In this document: positions 53,398-63,377 of the stretch, piece by piece
Numbering within the stretch: the stretch's first letter is position 1
How the letters are laid out: each line of letters begins with the position of its first letter
Assembly: GCF_000737705.1 (NCBI RefSeq)
Contig: NZ_JPRH01000003.1
Span: forward strand, 248,001-312,000
DNA: 64,000 bases
Source: Chryseobacterium soli
Lineage (GTDB): Bacteria; Bacteroidota; Bacteroidia; Flavobacteriales; Weeksellaceae
Reading direction: 5' to 3'
Notes under the pieces: model-generated
Databases searched by the model: none
Told to the model about the DNA's origin: nothing
The model's input: only the letters and a program-made list of their open reading frames with translations
Position numbers and translations under genes: made by a program

Positions 53398-54868
53398 ACT
53401 TGAATACACTCTTAATAAATCTCATATTCAGATAATCTTCAAGCGGGAATATTTTAGTAAAATAATTTCCAATATAGATCAATATCAGAACAACAGAAGG
53501 TTTGTATATTAAGTTGATCAGATTATTATTGAAAGTAGGCAGTACGATCGCTACGGTGATCGCCAGTGTACAGATAATAGAAACAAAGATCATCTCAATC
53601 GTAAGCGGCGAGACTTTAAATACAATATAATTGAAAATGATTTTAATAACATTGTACGTCGTTAATGAAATAGCGGTGGATAAAGCAATTCCAATTAATT
53701 TTAAGTCCGTGTTTTTAATGAAATAATAGTTCAGGCCGATCGTAAGTCCTGCCAGCAAAAGCATTACTAAAATATTAAAACGGTAGTATTTGGAAAGAGA
53801 AATAATATTTCCGTTAAATCCGGTCGCCAGATCCACTAATACTGCAGATCCCCAGATCCAGACTACAGGTTCATATTCTCTCAGCATCGTTCCGTTTTTA
53901 GGCATAAACTGCGTTAGGAAAGGAAATCCTACCATGATGCATGAAAATAAAACTGCCCCTAAAAAGTATAAGGATAAAGAAGTTTTTTTATGAAACCGGT
54001 CCAGTTCCTCCATATCTCCGTCAGCAAGTGTTTTGTTGATAATCGGAGCCGAAATATTGAAAAGCCCCAGCTGAGGAATAGAAATCAATGAAATAAGTGC
54101 GTACAGTACAGAATAGATCCCAACTTCCTCCATTCCCATAAACTCACCGATCATAAAACTGTTGATCGCTAAATAATTTCCGAAGGTTCCTAAAAATCCA
54201 AAAAAGCTATAATTGAAAAACTCCTTCCATAAATTATTTTCTTTGAAATAATCCGTGCTGAAATCCAGCTGTATTTTTTCTAATTTGTTGGTATAATAAA
54301 CATACCCTAAAAGCATCAGACTGAAAATAGCAAAGAAGAAAGCAAAAGCAATTTTCTGTGATAACGCAAAATAGAAAAACAGGCAGAAAGCCCCTAAATT
54401 GGCTATTTTGGGTAAAAGATTATCGAAAATATTGGAAACAACAATTCTTTTATAATTGGAAGTATATTTATTGAAAATGGCACAGAAAGAAAGAATCAGA
54501 ATCAAAGGAAGAATCATTTCTTTGGTCTTCCAGGCTTCTGAATGCCTGAATTTTGGGTAAAAATAAGGAAGCACAAAAAATACGGCAGTAAAAATCACAA
54601 AATTGATCAGTACCGTGAGCAGAGAAAGAGAAAGCATATTCTGCTTTTTGCCGTCTTTTTCTACCGTATGAAAAAATTTAACGTTGGAGTAAGAGATTCC
54701 AAGAACTACAAAAGGCACCAGCATTTCAGCAGTAGGAAGAATGTAGCGGAGCTTTCCGTAAAATTCAAAATCATTCGGAAAGATAAATATTGCTGAAATT
54801 GTTCCCAGCAAAAAACCAATATAACCGATAATGGAATATTTGAAGCCTTGTCTCGCTACTACACTCAT
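53390..54868 (-). CDS. Oligosaccharide flippase (Wzx/MATE-like)
   Basis: 492 aa with 12-14 hydrophobic helices spread over the whole length (for example FSIIGYIGFLLGTISAIFIF, LLTVLINFVIFTAVFFVLPY, LALSQKIAFAFFFAIFSLML, ILVMLLLAGLTIGLNYYF). Fits the polysaccharide biosynthesis/flippase family. Would flip a lipid-linked glycan across the inner membrane. Begins 9 nt after the FkbM gene stop, so the two are co-transcribed. Confidence 0.9.
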   Translation of the reverse strand: MSVVARQGFKYSIIGYIGFLLGTISAIFIFPNDFEFYGKLRYILPTAEMLVPFVVLGISYSNVKFFHTVEKDGKKQNMLSLSLLTVLINFVIFTAVFFVLPYFYPKFRHSEAWKTKEMILPLILILSFCAIFNKYTSNYKRIVVSNIFDNLLPKIANLGAFCLFFYFALSQKIAFAFFFAIFSLMLLGYVYYTNKLEKIQLDFSTDYFKENNLWKEFFNYSFFGFLGTFGNYLAINSFMIGEFMGMEEVGIYSVLYALISLISIPQLGLFNISAPIINKTLADGDMEELDRFHKKTSLSLYFLGAVLFSCIMVGFPFLTQFMPKNGTMLREYEPVVWIWGSAVLVDLATGFNGNIISLSKYYRFNILVMLLLAGLTIGLNYYFIKNTDLKLIGIALSTAISLTTYNVIKIIFNYIVFKVSPLTIEMIFVSIICTLAITVAIVLPTFNNNLINLIYKPSVVLILIYIGNYFTKIFPLEDYLNMRFIKSVFKFK

Positions 54869-54877
54869 AACGTTGTT

Positions 54878-55672
54878 TTAATGGTTTTTAGGTATAAAAA
54901 TAATGTTGTTGATATAATTCGTTTTGTTTTTCTCGTCGTCTGTATTATGCAGGATGATTTCTTCGGTAAGTCTCTCAAGATCAAAAGTTTTCCGGTTGAG
55001 ATACCGTGCTTCATATCCCCAGCTTTCTACCTCTGAAATCTCATTCCAGATTGGATTGTCGTGATGCCTTTGCTCCATTTCAACCATTAACGTCGGAAGA
55101 AACTGTTTAATGATTGCTCTCGCTCCGAAAAGCGTTTTCATTTCATTTCCTTCTACGTCTATTTTAATGAAATCCAGCTTGCTGAAGTGTTCTATGGCAG
55201 CCCATTCATCCAGTTTGATGACCTTTACTTTTTCCGTATAACTTTTTTCCTCGCCTTTTTCTTTGTAGGCAGTATTAAGCGTTCCACGCGATGCGATCAT
55301 TTTTCCGTTGATGATAGGCACCTTAAAGGTAGCCGTAGTATTTTCATCGGAAAGTGCCAGAGGAAGAACCCTCATGGATGGAAACAGCCTTTTCAGACGG
55401 TTGTACAGCCTTTTATTAGGCTCAAAAGCATACACATTTTCATGATCCAGCTTGTTTTCCAGCTGGTAAAGAAAAGTTCCTACATTGGCTCCGATGTCCA
55501 GGATAACTGCATTTTTAGGCAAATAGTCTTTTATCCAGACCAATTCCGGTTCTACATTCCGTGCCGAAAAATTGTCTTTAGTAAGATTATTTAAATTTTT
55601 AAAATATCTTTTTTTGTAAAAATTCGGACTGATGTATTGTAGCTTTTCTGCAATTGTTTGGTATAAAGACAT
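54878..55672 (-). CDS. FkbM-family methyltransferase
   Basis: 264 aa from ATG 55672; the frame reaches 55696, but a -7 box (55701-55694) overlaps that position, so MSLYQTIAEK is the start. SAM motif VILDIGANVGTFLYQL, YAFEPNKRLYNRLK, and the family's LDFIKIDVEGNEMKTLFGA. Sugar O-methylation in surface glycans is the usual role in polysaccharide clusters. Upstream partner of the flippase gene. Confidence 0.9.
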   Translation of the reverse strand: MSLYQTIAEKLQYISPNFYKKRYFKNLNNLTKDNFSARNVEPELVWIKDYLPKNAVILDIGANVGTFLYQLENKLDHENVYAFEPNKRLYNRLKRLFPSMRVLPLALSDENTTATFKVPIINGKMIASRGTLNTAYKEKGEEKSYTEKVKVIKLDEWAAIEHFSKLDFIKIDVEGNEMKTLFGARAIIKQFLPTLMVEMEQRHHDNPIWNEISEVESWGYEARYLNRKTFDLERLTEEIILHNTDDEKNKTNYINNIIFIPKNH

Positions 55673-55693
55673 CCCTGGTTTTTTGACGAACAG

Positions 55694-55701
55694 CAAAGAT
55701 A
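55694..55701 (-). promoter_or_regulatory. -7 box of the FkbM-flippase operon
   Basis: TATCTTTG on the minus strand fits TAnnTTTG and decides the start at 55672. Confidence 0.65.
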
Positions 55702-55863
55702 AGCAAAAATGTTAAACTGATGTTAAAATACTTTGATTCTAATGAATTGATTATCAGTAATTAAATTTATTATTTTTTGTGAAATTGAATGATAGGGCTG
55801 CACCTGAAGGGGTGATTTAACTGAAAATATAGATTATTAATACATTTAAATAAAGAGAGGCTC

Positions 55864-56529
55864 CTACAAAAATGGGGCGTTCAGGAAATCATTAAGCGGC
55901 TTCATGAGCTGGAAAATTTTGCTGAAGTTTTTTACAGCATTTTTATCCAGAACTTCATCATCTTTCACATTATAAACTACAATAAAGTTTTTAAGCTTTA
56001 GGTATTCTCCCATTGGATCTTCTTTTTCAAAGCCCTGAGGGATTTTCTTCAGTTTGTCAGCCTGATCCAGTTCCGGGAAATGTTTTTTGAAATCTTTTTG
56101 TTCAATGATTTTGATAAAGTCGTTACCATATAAAGAAATTTCCTTTCGTAGTTCTTTTAATACAGCAGGTTCCGGCATGTAAATTCCACCTGCTAAGAAA
56201 GATTTTCCAGGTTCTATATGAAGGTAATATCCTCCTTTCTGACTCCCTTTTCCCATTCCTAAAGAGGCTCCGAAATTCGTTTTGTATGGAATTTTATCTT
56301 TTGAAAACCGGGTATCCCGGTAAATTCTGAAGAGTGATTTTTTAGCGTCAATTTTTCCCAGCTCATCATCAAAGCCACTCATTTCGGCAATCAGATCTTC
56401 CAGAAAAGTAATGACATTCTGCTGAGCTTCTGTGTACAGAGCTTTATTTTCAGTAAACCATTCGCGGTTATTATTCTTCGTTAAATTTTTAATAAATTCA
56501 AAAGTGCTGGGTGCAATGGTAGCCGACAT
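55864..56529 (-). CDS. DUF2461 family protein
   Basis: 221 aa. Typical DUF2461 features: TFEFIKNLTKNNNREWF at the start, IYRDTRFSKDKIPYKTNFGA, GGYYLHIEPGKSFLAGGIYMP. Function not established. Soluble, monocistronic, no clear promoter seen. Followed by a 167-nt AT-rich gap. Confidence 0.92.
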   Translation of the reverse strand: MSATIAPSTFEFIKNLTKNNNREWFTENKALYTEAQQNVITFLEDLIAEMSGFDDELGKIDAKKSLFRIYRDTRFSKDKIPYKTNFGASLGMGKGSQKGGYYLHIEPGKSFLAGGIYMPEPAVLKELRKEISLYGNDFIKIIEQKDFKKHFPELDQADKLKKIPQGFEKEDPMGEYLKLKNFIVVYNVKDDEVLDKNAVKNFSKIFQLMKPLNDFLNAPFL

Positions 56530-56682
56530 AATTTTGTATTTTTCTGTTTTAAATTCAATAGTGAGATATCAATAACAGTTTATTTTAGAGTAAAAAAGAT
56601 AATTAAATTTCTTTCAATTAGAAACTGTCAATTCAAAACTAACAACTGTCAACCCACAATGATTAATCAAAAGTAAAAAAAA

Positions 56683-57912
56683 CTATTCATATCTCAATGC
56701 TTCGATAGGATCAAGTTTGGAGGCTTTTAAAGCCGGATAATATCCAAAAAAGACTCCTGTAATGGCACAGACGATGAACGAAACAATGATGGAAGATTCT
56801 GTAATAAAAGTAGGCCAGGAAAGGAATACCGTAACGAGTTTTGAGGTCACAATTCCTAAAATTACTCCAATAACTCCGCCTGTAATGCTGATCATGGTGG
56901 CTTCAATGAGAAACTGGTACAAAATATCTTTCCCTCTGGCTCCAATGGACATTCTGAGACCGATTTCTTTTGTTCTTTCCGTCACGGAAACATACATGAT
57001 ATTCATAATTCCTATGCCGCCTACAATCAGGGAAATTCCTGCAATAGCAGATAAAAGAACGGTCAAAAGCTGGCTGGTGGAACTCATGGTAGAGATCAGC
57101 TCGGCTTGTGTTCTTACAGAGAAATCATCATTATTGCCATCAGGAGAAAGTTTATGCTGTTTTCTTAAAATTTCTGAAATTTCATCCGTCGCCTGTTGAG
57201 AAGTGTTTTCATTCGTTGAAGATGCATAAATAGTTTGCACATAGGTGATGCCTAAAAATCTTCGCTGAACCGTATTAAACGGTGCGATAATCACATCATC
57301 CTGGTCCTGTCCGAAGGCGTTTGAACCTTTTGAGGCCAATACACCAATAACTTTCATCGGAACTTTATTAAACCTGATGATACTTCCGATAGGTTCTGCA
57401 CCATTAGGAAACAGATTGGAAACAACCGTTTGCCCAAGCACACACACTTTGTTAGAGGTGGTAACATCTTTTGATGTGAAAAGCGTTCCGCTGGATACAT
57501 TCCAGTCGCGGATGCTGAAATAATCCGAATTTACTCCCTGAAGCTGGGTAGGCCAGTTGTTGGGACCGTTGATGGACTGTCCGTTAGTCTGAACAGCCGG
57601 TGACACATAAGAAACATCGGGAGCCCCTTTTGCAATCGCATCAGCATCCTGAGGTTTCAGTGTTTGAAGACCTGAAGCACCAATTCTTGCTCCTCCAGAA
57701 ACATTAATGTTACTAGAGGGACGTATTGTAACCATATTGGAACCCATAGACGAAAGCTGATCACTGATACTTTTCTTGGAGCCTTCACCAATGGCGGTCA
57801 TAGCGATCACAGAGGCAACCCCGATGATAATCCCGAGCATGGTAAGGAAGGCCCGGAGCTTATTCCGGAAAATGGCTTTCCATGCGATTCTGAAGAGGTT
57901 TGAAAGATTCAT
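56683..57912 (-). CDS. MacB-type ABC transporter permease
   Basis: 409 aa. N-terminal helix (about 18-40: LRAFLTMLGIIIGVASVIAM), a large periplasmic MacB_PCD domain (about 45-270), then an FtsX core with three helices (about 283-400). Starts with the typical AWKAIFRNKLRAFLTMLG. The ATPase is a separate gene 5 nt upstream, whereas E. coli MacB is one polypeptide. With the adaptor and TolC-like genes it forms a tripartite ABC efflux pump for macrolide-like compounds, peptides or lipoproteins; true substrate unknown. Confidence 0.93.
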   Translation of the reverse strand: MNLSNLFRIAWKAIFRNKLRAFLTMLGIIIGVASVIAMTAIGEGSKKSISDQLSSMGSNMVTIRPSSNINVSGGARIGASGLQTLKPQDADAIAKGAPDVSYVSPAVQTNGQSINGPNNWPTQLQGVNSDYFSIRDWNVSSGTLFTSKDVTTSNKVCVLGQTVVSNLFPNGAEPIGSIIRFNKVPMKVIGVLASKGSNAFGQDQDDVIIAPFNTVQRRFLGITYVQTIYASSTNENTSQQATDEISEILRKQHKLSPDGNNDDFSVRTQAELISTMSSTSQLLTVLLSAIAGISLIVGGIGIMNIMYVSVTERTKEIGLRMSIGARGKDILYQFLIEATMISITGGVIGVILGIVTSKLVTVFLSWPTFITESSIIVSFIVCAITGVFFGYYPALKASKLDPIEALRYE

Positions 57913-57917
57913 TGTGC

Positions 57918-58685
57918 TTAGGGTTTTAATTCATGACTGTTGTAATCGTCGTTTACCGGAAGATTATCCAGTGCTTCTTTGGCGGATTTTATATTATCAT
58001 TGGTAACATCTTTTATAACGACACCATCTCTTAACGTTACGGTACGGCTGCTGAAGGCTGCGATATCCGGTTCGTGGGTTACAAAAACAATAGTTCTTCC
58101 CTGTTTGTTCAATTCCTGCATAAGCGCCATAATTTCATAAGAAGTTCTTGTATCCAGGTTTCCTGTGGCTTCATCAGCTAAAATCATAACAGGCTCATTC
58201 ACTAATGCTCTGGCAATGGCAACTCTTTGCTGCTGTCCGCCGGACATTTGGTTGGGAAGGTGATCGACTCTGTTTTCCAGTTTTACGGCTGCTAATGCCT
58301 TTAACGCTCTGCTGTGTCTTTCTTCTGTAGATATTTTTGAATTATACAGCAGCGGAAGCTCCACATTTTCTTTGGCAGAAGTTCTTGCCAGCAGATTGTA
58401 AGACTGAAAAACGAAACCTATTTTTTGATTTCTAAGAAGGGCTAATTCATCCCGGTCAAGATTTTTAATGTTAACGCCATCTAAGCTGTAATCTCCGCTG
58501 GTAGGTTTGTCCAGACAACCTAAAATATTAAGTAAAGTAGATTTCCCGGAACCGCTGCTTCCCATAATGGTAACAAATTCGCCGCGTTCTACGGAAAACG
58601 TAACTCCTTTCAGAGCATGTACGGTTTCTTCGCCCATCCTGAATTCTCTTTTCAAGTCTTTTATTTCAAGAATTTTCCCTGTCAT
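57918..58685 (-). CDS. MacB/LolD-type ABC ATPase
   Basis: 255 aa. Walker [10 protein letters not shown] (42-50), signature [15 protein letters not shown], Walker [15 protein letters not shown]-loop FVTHEP. A C-terminal tail of about 25 residues follows the family core ([14 protein letters not shown]). Powers the permease at 56683-57912. Confidence 0.95.
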   Translation of the reverse strand: MTGKILEIKDLKREFRMGEETVHALKGVTFSVERGEFVTIMGSSGSGKSTLLNILGCLDKPTSGDYSLDGVNIKNLDRDELALLRNQKIGFVFQSYNLLARTSAKENVELPLLYNSKISTEERHSRALKALAAVKLENRVDHLPNQMSGGQQQRVAIARALVNEPVMILADEATGNLDTRTSYEIMALMQELNKQGRTIVFVTHEPDIAAFSSRTVTLRDGVVIKDVTNDNIKSAKEALDNLPVNDDYNSHELKP

Positions 58686-58706
58686 GACCTTATTTTTTTG
58701 TGAAAA

Positions 58707-59966
58707 TTATCTTGGACCGCCACCGCCGCCGCCGCTGTTTCTGTTACCACCACCTCTTTGAGGAAGGAATGGGCTTTTTGCAGCGCCGCTGCCTGATTTT
58801 TTAGATAAGGTTTTATATCCTGTAATGATATTGTCGGAGGTCGTTAACCCAGAAATTACCTGGATTTCCGTATCATTATCCATTCCTGTTTTTATTTTTT
58901 TGTGGGAGATGGTACTGTCTTTTGCAATGACCCATACTCCAGTACCATTTTTATGGGTATTGTTTTGTCCGGTTTGTTTTGTTTTTCCGCCTTTTTTCCT
59001 GCCTTTCAAGAAAGGGGAATTGATCTTGTATTTTTCAGCAACCAGGCTGTCTGGCATAAAGCTGGTTGCTGCGACAGGAATCTTCATGACATTTTCCAGG
59101 ACATTGGTATAAATAGTAATATTAGCAGTCATTCCCGGTTTTAATTTTAACCCTGAATTATCTGCATTAATAATTGTTGTATAGTTCACTACATTGGAAG
59201 AAACCGTTGGATGAAGGCGTACCTCAGAGACCTGTCCTTTAAAAACTTCATCAGGAAATGCATCAACAGTGAAGGTTGCTTTCTGTCCCACTTTTACATT
59301 TCCGATATCCGCTTCATCCACAGATGCCCGGACCTGCATTTTGGTAAGATCTTTGGCGATGCTGAAAAGAGTAGGAGTGCTGAAGCTTGAGGCAACCGTC
59401 TGTCCTTCACTTACATTCCTGTTCAGAACAGTCCCGTCAATAGGAGAGTAGATGTAGGTAAGCGACAGGTTTTTATTTGCCGTAGAAAGCTGTGCATTCA
59501 CAGCACCCACCTGGGCTTTGGCTGCATTATACTGATTGGTTGCATTGTCATAATCGGCTTTACTGATGGCGCCTACTTTATAAAGCTGCGACTGTCTGTT
59601 GATATTAATCTCATTGTAGGCCAGGTTACTTTTTGCATTTTGGAGATTGGCTTTAATCTGTTCTGTTTGAAACTGAAGCAGATCAGGATCTACCGTAGCG
59701 AGAAGCTGTCCTTTTTTCACCTGAGAATTGAAATCAACATACAGGTTTTTGATGATTCCTGAAACCTGAGTACCTACAGCCACGGTATCTACGGGTTGAA
59801 CGGTTCCTGTTGCGGTAATGGAATTTGAAATTTCACCCATTGAAGGATGCACGGTTTCAAGCTGGATTTTTACCTCTTCTTTTTTGATGAAGAAATACCA
59901 GATGGCTCCGATAGCAATGATTCCTCCGATAAGCCAGATCAGCCATTTTTTATTTTTTGCTTTCAT
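58707..59966 (-). CDS. MacA-type periplasmic adaptor (HlyD family)
   Basis: 419 aa. N-terminal membrane anchor (about 8-27: WLIWLIGGIIAIGAIWYFFI), barrel-sandwich/lipoyl halves (GTVQPVDTVAVGTQVSGIIK; IYSPIDGTVLNRNVSEGQTV), an alpha-hairpin (about 90-150), and a beta-barrel (KVGQKATFTVDAFPDEVFKG). The C-terminus is a Gly/Asn/Arg-rich tail (GGGNRNSGGGGGGPR) not usual in MacA. Connects the inner-membrane ABC permease with the TolC channel. Begins 2 nt after the TolC gene stop. Confidence 0.94.
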   Translation of the reverse strand: MKAKNKKWLIWLIGGIIAIGAIWYFFIKKEEVKIQLETVHPSMGEISNSITATGTVQPVDTVAVGTQVSGIIKNLYVDFNSQVKKGQLLATVDPDLLQFQTEQIKANLQNAKSNLAYNEININRQSQLYKVGAISKADYDNATNQYNAAKAQVGAVNAQLSTANKNLSLTYIYSPIDGTVLNRNVSEGQTVASSFSTPTLFSIAKDLTKMQVRASVDEADIGNVKVGQKATFTVDAFPDEVFKGQVSEVRLHPTVSSNVVNYTTIINADNSGLKLKPGMTANITIYTNVLENVMKIPVAATSFMPDSLVAEKYKINSPFLKGRKKGGKTKQTGQNNTHKNGTGVWVIAKDSTISHKKIKTGMDNDTEIQVISGLTTSDNIITGYKTLSKKSGSGAAKSPFLPQRGGGNRNSGGGGGGPR

Positions 59967-59968
59967 AG

Positions 59969-61279
59969 TTATTTCAGCGTTATAGGGTTACCTGCGTAGA
60001 ATTCATAAATTTTTCTGTTGAGAACTGCAGAGTACTTGGCCTGCAGGTAATTCTGGATTGCTTGTATATAGAGCAGTCTCTGCTGCTGAAGCTGAACATA
60101 ATCAATACTTCCGAGTTTCATTTGTGCATTGACGATGTCATAGCTTTCTTTATTGATGTTCATCTGTTTTAAGGCAGAATCATATTGGGAAAGTGAATTT
60201 TGCAGACTGATGTAAGATTGTTCAATCTGTTGATTAAGAACTGTTTTCGTGTTTTGAAGGTCTAAATTGGCCTGTTGAATGGCAATTTTCGATTTTTCAA
60301 TTTCAGTTTTATAAATTCTGTTGTTATAGATGGGAATTCCAAGACTTAATCCGATGGGAGTATAAAAATTATTTCCCAGCTGATTAAAATAATTTCCGTT
60401 GCCGTTGGCATAATTGGTAGAAATATTTCCTACCAGGTTCAGCGTGGGCTGGATGGAAGCTTTTGCCATTTTCAGATTGGTATTGGAACTTTCTATATTC
60501 AGTTCCCCGTATTTCACTTCAGGACGTTGGTTCTGTGCGGTATCCTGAACATCCTGCAATGCTTTTATGTTGTCATCAACGATAATAGAGTCTGGTTGGG
60601 CAATCTGAAAGTTATACGGAGAAGGTAGCTGGAGAATCTGTTTAAGGTTAACAATATTGGTTTTTAATCCGTTTTGAGCAGAAACCAGATTGTATTCATC
60701 CTGAGCAACCTGGGCTTGAATCTGTAGATAATTTAATTTTGAAATACTTCCGGCACCGTAGAGCTGTCCGCCCTGTTTCAACTGGGTTTGGGTGGTTTTC
60801 AGGACATTTTCAAGGGAGACAATATTTTCCTGAGACATCAGAATATTCAGAAATGCCTGTGCAATAGTTAGAGTGATATTATTTTCGGATTCCTGCACGG
60901 ATAAATCAGCCATTTGAACTTCCAAGTTCTTAGAAACTTCATTATTTTTAATATAACCGGCATGATAGAGTGTCATGGAAGAACTGGCACCGATGCTTTG
61001 AGATTGGGCACCGTTAAGATGAAGCCCGTTGCTGCCGTTCACGGCAAAAAGTCCCTGGGAAACAGTAGCGCTTACATTGGGATATTTGGCTTCTTTTGCC
61101 TGCAGCAGATCTTGTTCTGCCGAATTTTTCGATAACCGTAAAGAATTAATGGAAATATTATTTTCTTTTGCGTATTGAATACAGCTTTCTAAGGTCCAAT
61201 TTTCAGGATAATGGCTGGTCTGAGCGAATATATCAAGAGTTTTCAATAGAAATACTAAAAATAAAAATTTCCGTTCCAT
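59969..61279 (-). CDS. TolC-family outer-membrane efflux channel
   Basis: 436 aa. Signal peptide about 1-20 (ending IFAQ). Two OEP repeats with long amphipathic helices (LEVQMADLSVQESENNITLTIAQAFL; IAIQQANLDLQNTKTVLNQQIEQSYISLQ) and barrel strands such as LGNNFYTPIGLSLGIPIY. First gene of a four-gene efflux operon (TolC, MacA, ATPase, permease), with gaps of 2, 21 and 5 nt. The start ATG is at 61279 in a divergent promoter region with the helicase gene. Confidence 0.94.
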   Translation of the reverse strand: MERKFLFLVFLLKTLDIFAQTSHYPENWTLESCIQYAKENNISINSLRLSKNSAEQDLLQAKEAKYPNVSATVSQGLFAVNGSNGLHLNGAQSQSIGASSSMTLYHAGYIKNNEVSKNLEVQMADLSVQESENNITLTIAQAFLNILMSQENIVSLENVLKTTQTQLKQGGQLYGAGSISKLNYLQIQAQVAQDEYNLVSAQNGLKTNIVNLKQILQLPSPYNFQIAQPDSIIVDDNIKALQDVQDTAQNQRPEVKYGELNIESSNTNLKMAKASIQPTLNLVGNISTNYANGNGNYFNQLGNNFYTPIGLSLGIPIYNNRIYKTEIEKSKIAIQQANLDLQNTKTVLNQQIEQSYISLQNSLSQYDSALKQMNINKESYDIVNAQMKLGSIDYVQLQQQRLLYIQAIQNYLQAKYSAVLNRKIYEFYAGNPITLK

Positions 61280-61478
61280 GAGTTTATTTTTGAAAATTCA
61301 TTAATAAGACAGAAAAAATCAATCCAATTTAATAAAAAAAAACAATATTTAACGAGTTTTTAACAGACACTGCTTTTTTTTGGTTATAATTTTTTAAAAA
61401 TTAAAAAAATATTAAAGGATTCTGAAATTAAGTTTAGTTATTTAACACTTTGTTCAAAAAAAATTCAAATATTTATTG

Positions 61479-61486
61479 TATATTTG
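61479..61486 (+). promoter_or_regulatory. -7 box of the helicase gene
   Basis: TATATTTG fits TAnnTTTG; start codon 61507 gives a leader of about 14 nt. No long cold-shock-type leader is present. Confidence 0.65.
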
Positions 61487-61506
61487 CAGAAATTTTATAA
61501 TATTTA

Positions 61507-63225
61507 ATGAATTTATTTACGGAGTCCAATTTAAGTCCTGACATTCTTAAGGCAGTTGGCGAACTGGGTTATGAAAGCCCAACAGAAATCCAAAAACAGA
61601 CTATCCCTTTTATTCTTTCAGATATTCGCGATTTGATCGCACTTGCGCAAACAGGGACAGGCAAAACAGCAGCGTTTTCGCTTCCGATTTTGGATATGAT
61701 TGACGATACGAGTCGCAAAATCCAATTTTTGGTGCTTTGTCCGACACGAGAATTATGTCTTCAGATTTCTAAAGACATAAAGAATTATTCTAAGTACATG
61801 AAAGACATCAAAACTACAGCAGTTTATGGTGGAAGCAGTATTGTGGATCAGATTCGTTCTTTAAAGGATAAGCCACAGATTATTGTAGGTACTCCAGGAA
61901 GAGTTATCGACCTTATCAACAGAAAAGCACTTGACTTTTCTGCTATTCATTGGTTAGTTTTAGACGAAGCTGATGAAATGCTTTCAATGGGTTTCAAAGA
62001 CGAATTGGAAACCATTTTAAGAGAAACTCCTGAAACAAAACAAACTTTCTTATTCTCTGCAACGATGAATAAAGAAGTGGAGAGAATTTCTAAAAATTAT
62101 CTTACAAAACCACACCGTATTTCTGTGGGTTCTATTAACGAAGTTAAAAAGAACATTAAGCACGAATACTATGTTGTAGGATATCGTAACAAAAAAGAAG
62201 CTCTTAAGAGATTAATTGATGCGAACCCTAACCAGTATTCTATTCTTTTCTGTAGAACAAGAATGGAAACTCAGGAGGTTGCAGATTTCTTAATGCAGAA
62301 CGGATATGCCGCTGATGCACTTCACGGAGATCTTTCTCAAGCGCAGAGAGATACGGTAATGAAGAAATTCAGATTGAAAAACATCGATATTTTGGTGGCA
62401 ACAGACGTTGCAGCCAGAGGATTGGATGTAGATTCATTAACTCACGTTATCCATTACTCTTTACCTGATGATCCTGAAGTATTCGTTCACAGAAGTGGAA
62501 GAACAGGTAGAGCAGGAAAAGACGGTATTTCAATCTCTTTGATCAAGCCTGAAGAAAGCAGAAAATTAAAGCAGATAAAATCTACCACGAAAATTGATAT
62601 CATTGAAAAATTTATCCCAACAGGAGAAGATGTAATCAAAGCTCAGGTGGGTGGTGTTTTCGAAAAATTATTTACGGAGCACCAGGATATATTTGAATTT
62701 GACGACAGTTTAATCCCGGATCTAAGCGCTTTCACTAAAGAAGAACTGGTACATAAGTTATTACAGTTCCAATTGAAAGATCTTGCCCTGTATTACAAAG
62801 ATAAACATGATCTTGTTGACCAGAAATTCAACAGCAGAGATGATGACTATCCTAGAAGAGACAGAGATAGAGGTCGTGACAGAGACAGGGATAGAGGAAG
62901 AGACCGCGACAACAGAAGTGGAGGAGATAGAGACAGAGGAAGAGAACGTGGCGGAAAACCAAGGAAAAAGAATGAAGATATGGTAAGATTCTTCTTTAAC
63001 CTGGGTAAAAAAGATCAATTGAAAAAACTGGATGTTTTGGACATTATCAATAAAGCAACAACCCCTGCCGGAGGAAGCAAAAAAAGAGCTGAAATCGGGG
63101 ATATTGAAATTTTAGAGAAATTCTCTTTCTTTGAAATCGAAAAATCATTTAAAGGAGAGCTTTTAGATAACATTTCTTCAATGAAGTTTAAAGGAAAAGA
63201 TATGAGAGCTGAAGAGGCGAATTAA
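61507..63225 (+). CDS. DEAD-box RNA helicase
   Basis: 572 aa. Q-motif (GYESPTEIQKQTIPF), motif I AQTGTGKT (47-54), PTREL, TPGR, DEAD (VLDEADEML), SAT, and HRSGRTGRAG. After the helicase core (to about 370) comes a C-terminal domain of about 200 residues that contains a low-complexity Arg/Asp repeat (RDRDRGRDRDRDRGRDRD-type, about 452-480) and then a KKNEDMVRFFFNLGKKD segment, the start of a DbpA/CsdA-type RNA-binding domain. Unwinds RNA in ribosome assembly, decay or cold adaptation. Confidence 0.95.
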   Translation: MNLFTESNLSPDILKAVGELGYESPTEIQKQTIPFILSDIRDLIALAQTGTGKTAAFSLPILDMIDDTSRKIQFLVLCPTRELCLQISKDIKNYSKYMKDIKTTAVYGGSSIVDQIRSLKDKPQIIVGTPGRVIDLINRKALDFSAIHWLVLDEADEMLSMGFKDELETILRETPETKQTFLFSATMNKEVERISKNYLTKPHRISVGSINEVKKNIKHEYYVVGYRNKKEALKRLIDANPNQYSILFCRTRMETQEVADFLMQNGYAADALHGDLSQAQRDTVMKKFRLKNIDILVATDVAARGLDVDSLTHVIHYSLPDDPEVFVHRSGRTGRAGKDGISISLIKPEESRKLKQIKSTTKIDIIEKFIPTGEDVIKAQVGGVFEKLFTEHQDIFEFDDSLIPDLSAFTKEELVHKLLQFQLKDLALYYKDKHDLVDQKFNSRDDDYPRRDRDRGRDRDRDRGRDRDNRSGGDRDRGRERGGKPRKKNEDMVRFFFNLGKKDQLKKLDVLDIINKATTPAGGSKKRAEIGDIEILEKFSFFEIEKSFKGELLDNISSMKFKGKDMRAEEAN

Positions 63226-63244
63226 AACTCATTCTTAATCATAT

Positions 63245-63266
63245 AAACCGGCTTTACAGCCGGTTT
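63245..63266 (+). terminator. Terminator after the helicase gene
   Basis: AAACCGGC / GCCGGTTT, 6-nt loop, T-run to 63270. Confidence 0.92.
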
Positions 63267-63377
63267 TTTTATTTGATAATCAGGAGATAACAGTATGTTA
63301 ACAAAACTTAATGTTATATAGTTTCAGGTAAGAAGCTTTTTTAGGAAATTTGCACTCAAAATTATAAATACTTAAAA

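Noticed and set aside
61380..61506. Cold-shock leader or riboswitch before the helicase gene
   Set aside because: The -7 box gives a leader of about 14 nt, too short for either.
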